A program made the translations under genes and the position numbers. Under the pieces are notes generated by a model. It made no database searches. It had not been told where the DNA came from and worked only from the letters and a program-made list of their open reading frames with translations. A stretch of DNA of 56,000 nucleotides, from positions 126,730,891-126,786,890 of the forward strand of contig CM043947.1 in NCBI GenBank assembly GCA_014529385.2, read 5' to 3'. Position 1 is the first letter of the stretch, and every line of letters begins with the position of its first letter. Shown here one piece after another: positions 51,240-56,000 of the stretch. Source of the stretch: Adiantum capillus-veneris. Taxonomy: Eukaryota > Streptophyta > Polypodiopsida > Polypodiales > Pteridaceae.

Positions 51240-51850
51240 TATTGGGCAATCAAATGATCTATGCCACATCAATTACACATGAGTATCGGCATTGTAGACG
51301 TGCTCGCTTGATTGATTTGCATTAGTGTGGCGTTCTTTTGTAGCCTAATAGGACACTCCGCCACATGATGTGGATCTCCACACTCATAGCATTGAAGAGG
51401 TGGTCTCTTGGCAGTGTAATTGATATTTTGGCCCCTTGCAGCAAGAGAAGCTACTTGATAGACAGGTTTGACTTGTCCCTAATAGTCCTCCATGTAGTAT
51501 TGCGGACTTTCTTCAAGCGCATCAATCCCATAGGCAATATTAGGGTCTATATCTTCCTCACAGCCTTCCAAACAAAAAATAGATGAGTCACACCCCACTT
51601 GATTCACATAAGTGATTCTCGGATGTGGTGGCTGCAGTCCTAGCAGTGGAGGTGGTAAGGGTGTTGTTTAAACAACATTTTGGTCCCTAGGGACCATATG
51701 TTGTGGCATTTGTTCAAGAGTTGGGGCCGGCATCAATGCAGGCACTCGAGGTGTGTCTATCCATGCTAAGGTTGGTCTATTGGCCATCGCACACTTAAAT
51801 ACTATGCAATCCTTAACTTGATGACCATACCTCCCATAGGCATTCACTGG
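51240..51850 (-). pseudogene. Gag zinc-knuckle region of element 3
   Basis: Minus-strand reading gives one intact knuckle, CYECGDPHHVAECP (about 51350-51393). A second has lost its last Cys and holds a stop (CGIDHLIAQYP, about 51241-51280). An upstream knuckle-like YGRYGHQVKDC (about 51804-51850) has the first Cys replaced. Two or three tandem knuckles are more than the single one in elements 1 and 2. Confidence 0.65.
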
Positions 51851-51852
51851 TA

Positions 51853-52948
51853 CTAAGCGGACCATAGCATACTGAGCACCATTGTTGCTCCCTTCTTGGA
51901 TACATATGATTGTTTTGCAGAGCACGATTGTCTCTCTTGAATGGCCTTGGCGAGGTCTGCTAAAGTCATCTCAGATATCTTTGGCTCCTTAGCAATAGGC
52001 TTTAGGGTCATTGGCTGATGTCCCGACGCTTGCAAGCTAGTAGATTTAGGCTCAACAGACACTCTTTCTCCTTGAATCATTAAATTATCCTCCAATTGGA
52101 TCGCATTGGTGGTGCTGCTTCCCAAATGGTGATACCTCTAATAACTAGGACATTGTAGATATCCTCATGTCATATTCCCCTAATGAATCTATCAAGCAAT
52201 TGAATATTATTGAAGCGCTCATTTGGATTACAACGAGAATTCAATGCTTCAAACGACTAATAAAGTCTCTCACCGACTCTCCTTCCTCTCGTTGGGCTTT
52301 CTGGACCTGAGAGGCTACACCCTAAAGCACTCCCTCTCTTATGTATTCTTTCAAGAATAGTCTCCTGAGAGTAGGGTAAATCGTTTTTTCTTCCACCCTT
52401 AGGGTTCTATATAAATCCCCAACCTTCCCACTTAAGGTTAGGCTTAAATCATTACTCTTATGTAGGTCATTGTGTTCTCCAAGAGAATCGCATATTTGTT
52501 CAAACACTTCGATATGCTTTCTCACATCCCCGTCTCCACTAAATTTTTGTGTGAGCTTGGCTATTTGTGCTGCCTTACTTCTAGGTTCTCTATCAGGTGT
52601 GTTATGCATATTCTCAGCAATAGATCGACTGATAGCTTGATCAAATGTTGCCAAGTCACCTAAGTGAGTAAGCACCATGGGTGAAGGCGCTCCAGAGACA
52701 TGTGGAGTAGGTATTGGCATTGGGCTTGGCGCATAGGAAGCCCTTGGGTTCCACGTTTGGTACGGTGTTGTGCCATGTGGCGGCCCAAAGTTCATATGTG
52801 TGGCCCTAGGCATAACAGACGTCGGATGTGATATGCTAATGCTAGCCGGTATGGTCCCATTGAAGTTAGAGCTTGGGTGTTGTGGTTGTGGAGCATAGGT
52901 TGTTGGAACAATGGGAGGGGTAGGGGCTACATGAGTACGAGGACCCAT
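51853..52948 (-). pseudogene. Gag capsid region of element 3
   Basis: The 208-residue frame (52322-52948) begins with a Pro/Ser/Thr-rich segment and passes into the capsid pattern KLTQKFSGDGDVRKHIEVFE and YPTLRRLFLKEYIREG. After a stop at 52322 the same pattern runs on (QVQKAQREEGESVRDFISRL). Another frame at 51853-52125 follows (MTLADLAKAIQERQS). This is the usual Ty3/gypsy gag order. Confidence 0.75.
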
Positions 52949-53172
52949 AGCTACACACTTGTAGGTACTGTGAATCTCACAAGGCTCGTTGAAGGAATGT
53001 TAATCCCTCGGTTTTGCCTCTCCGATTGGATGATGCTATGGTTGACATTGCAGACCATCTGTTACCGCTCCCCTAGACTTGTGGCGCTAGAAGTAGATTG
53101 TACAACTTCTAACCAACCTATATGGTATGTGTAACCCGTGTACAGGTCAATCAGGGTTTCAGTTTGTAGGTC

Positions 53173-53989
53173 TTATTCCCAATTTTTGTTGAGAAATAAC
53201 CCTTCTAGGCCCGGCGTACTAGAGGTTTCCCATGAGGTGGAAGCATTGTTGTTCCCCACAGTTTGACCCACATTGCCTACTAACTCAGGAGCACTCGATT
53301 GCTCGATTGCTATGCCTGTTGTCCCAGGGGTCTTTCCCTTCATGGCTCGGTGTTGTTCCAGGAAACTCTCCATTTTCCTCTCCCTAGCCGCTTGCATATA
53401 GCGCTCAACTTCTTGCACCTCCGCAAGACTCCTACCATCGGGTAGTAGAACTTCAGGGGGTGATTGCTTTGCAGGGTTTTCCATGAAAGCAGGGGGCAGG
53501 ATATCGACGTGGGCACTCTTTGGGAGTATAGGCTCCCCCTGAGATACCAAAGGCGAATCTACCTCTCCCTCACCTTCGTTAACTTTGACTAGCCACAGGT
53601 TCAAATCGAGTAGCTCTACTAAAGGTTTCTATAAAGAGACTAAACACACTAGATCCAGACTGTAGGGCCCAGATAGGTACGTTTTTGTTTACTTGCTTGG
53701 GGTTTGGTGTAGGATGCCCTTCCATAATATCATACTAGTCGGATGAAGAGTCACTAGCCGCTATGTTTGGGTCTTGGGTTGTACTACCTTGGGTCCCCGC
53801 TGAGGGCCCGGAACCTAAGGAAGGTGGGTATTGAGAACCCGCGTAAGTCAAAGTGCTCGCTAGTTGCTTGGCCTCTAGCACACGACCAGAGCATAGATGC
53901 ATGTGCCGTTGGCACCCTACAAGCATCGGCAAATACCCTCGAAGGTTAACCGCTTGATTTTTTTTGGGCGTTTTGCACCCCGTTTCCAC
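53173..53989 (-). pseudogene. Gag N-terminal frames of element 3
   Basis: Two frames (53735-53989 and 53173-53604), Pro/Ser/Gln-rich, with a helical charged segment LAEVQEVERYMQAARERKME followed by FLEQHRAMKGK. Position between leader and capsid suggests the gag N-terminus. No motif of known function. Confidence 0.5.
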
Positions 53990-54624
53990 TCGATTTTTAA
54001 TGTTTTTTTAACGATCGGGTTTTGGATCAGAGCGTGTGACAGCTCAAAAAGAGCGTATCGCTCAAAGGGTTGTGGTGTGCTTTACAACACAACGTTCATT
54101 ACCCGAAGCTCATATGGTCCTCAAAAGGGTCAATTTTTACTTAGACATGATGCTAAAATAAGTAAATACAAAAGGGTGACTGAGGCCTGAGCCTGGGCTT
54201 GGGCTTGGGGAATGTTCCTGATCCCGATCCTCCCCTTTAAATAATTTTTATTAATAATAATTATATATATATATATTGGATAAGGTCAGAACGATCGCAC
54301 TGCGCATGCACACACACACCTAACCTACGTACTTACAACTAACAACTAACAGAGCTACTGTTACACAGTAACACAGTACTACAACAACTAATTAACTAAT
54401 AGATCAACTTACTGCACCTTACAGATCTAACATTATAGATCTAATAGCTTATCAACAGAAAACAGTACATTGCAACACCTTATTAACAAAAACAGTACAC
54501 TGTAGCAAGAACAAAGTTTACAAATCCTTCTCAACAGCCACACACCTTCTTCTCTACCTTTCCTACATCTCCAATTGCACCACAGAGCAGCATAGAGTGC
54601 TATTCGAGCTTAATGCAAGGCATT
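53990..54624 (-). other. Leader of element 3
   Basis: No frame of note. It contains a TA repeat near 54262-54276 and A/C-rich sequence up to the primer site. Confidence 0.6.
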
Positions 54625-54642
54625 TCCCCGGCAACGGTGCCA
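54625..54642 (-). other. Primer binding site of element 3 (tRNA-Asp type)
   Basis: On the minus strand TGGCACCGTTGCCGGGGA, 17 of 18 bases complementary to the 3' end of plant tRNA-Asp(GTC). Four bases separate it from the LTR. tRNA-Asp priming is known for plant Athila-type and several maize gypsy elements. Confidence 0.88.
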
Positions 54643-54646
54643 AAAA

Positions 54647-54975
54647 TGTGCGCATCTATCGCACGTGTCAAAGTAAGGGACTTGCCGTACACTGTATGCG
54701 AGCCACAAATGGCCGCAAGCACACAACCAGACTAATCTAGCAAGATCAAAAGCAAGGATGTGTCACTCACTACCCTACGCTCGCCTTCATGGAGGATTCC
54801 TTGCCGCAAAGAAGAGGGAGCTACTGCCGTGCCGTGCTCAACCACCTCGCCCCCGCCATGCTGTCGCAATGCTCGATCACACACACACACACACACACTC
54901 TCTCTCTCTCTCTCACACATACACACACACGAGCACGCACACTCTCTCTCTCTCTCACGCATACACACACACACA

Positions 54976-55028
<53 letters not shown>

Positions 55029-55280
55029 GGAGATGAAGAAGAAGATGGAGATGGAGCAAGAGCACTCTTCAATTGCACAAACGAGAGAATGAGTGATTTT
55101 TAGGTTTATGTGACTTTTGTATGAGCTCGCCCATTCACACTTGGGTGCCCATGCTTAGCCAACTAACCCTTGAATGTTCCAATGAGAGTGCACCTCTCAT
55201 CAGCGATCACTCTTACCCTTTTCCTATTGGACCGACAAGCCTAGCCCATGACTACCAGAAGTGGACGCCGGTGGTTAATA
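54647..55280 (-). repeat. 5' LTR of element 3
   Basis: 634 bp against 539 bp for the 3' LTR; most of the difference is a longer compound CA/CT run. Outside the microsatellite the LTRs differ at only a modest number of sites. The far end reads GGTTAATA where the other has GGTTAACA. Confidence 0.9.
54879..55026. repeat. Compound (CA)n(CT)n microsatellite in 5' LTR
   Basis: Alternating CA and CT blocks of about 148 bp in total. Confidence 0.95.
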
Positions 55281-55285
55281 GCTTC
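55281..55285. repeat. Target site duplication, right, element 3
   Basis: GCTTC, identical to 33714-33718. Confidence 0.85.
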
Positions 55286-56000
55286 TTTGGCTTTGGATGG
55301 TTTCTCCAAATTCCTTGTTGATCCCATGTCAAAGCTAGGCTACCTGCTTTCTAGGGTCTTCTCAACATCCTTCTATGGAATCTCTTCTTCAGTATCCATT
55401 TGTCCCATTATAGGCCTCTCTTTTTCACCAGAAACTGGGCTAAGGGTCATTACTGCAACAATTGGACATGATTTAGCAAAATGTCCAAATTTGTTGCACT
55501 TGAAGCATGCCCCAAAGAAGGTGCCAAAGTTCAACGGGATAACCTTCAGCCCAACCCCTACATTCACTACAATATTCATAGGTTGGGGCTTTCTGACATC
55601 CCACCATATACACACCTTGTTGCCAGTAGTGCCCACTAATCTATTAGATGGTATAAGCAAAGTGGAACCTAGGGCTACCGCAAGGTCTTTAGATTACTTC
55701 TTAGCCACAATGGGAGGCTTACAAATTCCACCCGTTAGACACATGTCTTGGAATGCATCAGGATATTCAAAGGAAAGATCCTAGGGGAATGGGCTTTTAG
55801 CCAAGACCTTGGCAACGATGGCCTCGTCATTTAATTGCAAAGAGAAGAAGCCTTTAGATAGGTATTGTGCATTGGAGACAAATCCTCCTTGATTGAGGGC
55901 ATTGGGGCTATGGAGAAAATTGATTACCTCTGATTTTGTAGACACTTTGCCAATGATGGCCTCGTCATTTAATTGCACAGAGAAGAAGCCTTTAGCTAGG
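55286..56000 (-). pseudogene. LINE ORF1 with CCHC knuckle, right side of the split
   Basis: The minus-strand frame 55373-55660 has KVCIWWDVRKPQPMNIVV and CFKCNKFGHFAKSCP, the C-terminal pattern of plant L1-type ORF1 (a DUF4283-like RNA-binding region followed by CCHC). The frame at 55781-55978 lies further N-terminal and repeats LQLNDEAI(I/V)xKV. The rest runs past the window end. Across element 3 it continues to a stop at 33656. ORF2 endonuclease and RT follow at 33395-31326, so this is one split LINE. Confidence 0.75.
55821..56000 (-). repeat. 138-bp in-frame duplication in LINE ORF1
   Basis: GCCTCGTCATTTAATTGCA begins at 55821 and again at 55959; AGAGAAGAAGCCTTTAG follows in both. The period of 138 bp keeps frame (46 codons). 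The second unit is cut by the window end. Confidence 0.85.

Larger units (their letters stand above)
33719..55280 (-). mobile_element. Large Ty3/gypsy element 3, host of element 2
   Basis: The minus-strand element has LTRs of 539 and 634 bp, a GCTTC target duplication, a tRNA-Asp-type primer site and a G-rich polypurine tract. Without the inserted element 2 and one duplicated pentamer it is about 12.84 kb. Order on the minus strand: long leader, gag with several CCHC motifs, protease with DGG, RT, RNase H, integrase, coiled-coil-like segment, second retropepsin-like domain, internal polypurine copy, small acidic ORF, 3' LTR. The primer site and the non-chromodomain integrase tail place it outside the chromoviruses, nearest to Tat/Athila-type plant elements by general features. 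Coding regions upstream of integrase are heavily decayed. Confidence 0.93.

Noticed and set aside
54621-54650. tRNA-Asp gene fragment
   Set aside because: The match is only the 18-nt primer site complementary to the tRNA 3' end, next to an LTR.
54732-55103. Frames of alternating His-Thr, Cys-Val, Ser-Leu or Arg-Glu near microsatellites (also at 18172-18433, 4694-5020, 11364-11640 and 33820-34080)
   Set aside because: They are translations of CA, GT, CT or GA repeats and have no other coding support.
55248-55784. 178-residue plus-strand frame at the right end
   Set aside because: It is antisense to the LINE ORF1 CCHC region and crosses the LTR/LINE junction, so it is a shadow.

Overview
The window reads as intergenic DNA from a plant nuclear genome, probably a large, repeat-rich one. 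The signs are LTR retrotransposons primed by initiator-tRNA-Met and tRNA-Asp, a chromodomain-bearing Ty3/gypsy family, plant-type LINEs (zf-RVT and DUF4283/CCHC-like domains), and many CT/CA/GA microsatellites lying inside LTRs. I cannot name the species. I found no convincing host protein-coding gene; one weak promoter/first-exon candidate is flagged at about 13.0-13.4 kb on the minus strand. No rRNA, tRNA gene or CRISPR is visible.

Layout: (1) 1-11.4 kb is a mosaic of decayed LTR material. It holds two inverted copies of a ~1.1-kb LTR (489-1583 and 10370-11405), an old gypsy-like element (5' LTR ending at 2902, 3' LTR 9194-9835) and, between those LTRs, a short non-autonomous LTR element (about 4610-6805). 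Head-to-head gag/protease fragments and several minisatellites lie there too. (2) 11.4-19.7 kb is mostly unassigned DNA with a decayed minus-strand Ty1/copia fragment (14.6-17.3 kb: gag, CCHC, protease and integrase, but no reverse transcriptase). (3) 19.7-21.4 kb is the 3' end of a plus-strand LINE. (4) 21442-30160 is a complete but decayed chromovirus (element 1) with a CTAAA target duplication. (5) 30.2-33.7 kb holds a plus-strand LINE-like tail abutting a minus-strand LINE ORF2 (endonuclease and RT).

(6) From 33.7 kb to the end is a three-level nest. The minus-strand LINE is split in the C-terminal part of ORF1 by a large Ty3/gypsy element (element 3, 33719-55280, GCTTC target duplication, tRNA-Asp primer site, about 12.8 kb without its insert). 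Element 3 is itself split in its RNase H region by a second copy of the chromovirus (element 2, 38852-47570, TAAAA target duplication). The order of events is LINE, then element 3, then element 2. Elements 1 and 2 belong to one family. Element 2 is much younger: its gag-pol frame is broken only by a 10-bp deletion and one TAA codon.

The most unusual system is element 3. Its integrase frame runs on, without a stop, through a charged coiled-coil-like segment into a second retropepsin-like domain (DTGA plus a downstream LGR motif). The usual protease position upstream of RT instead carries a DGG variant. Between this extended pol frame and the 3' LTR lie an internal copy of the polypurine tract and a small acidic accessory frame preceded by a splice-acceptor-like sequence. 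All functional statements are from motif reading by eye, with no database search.
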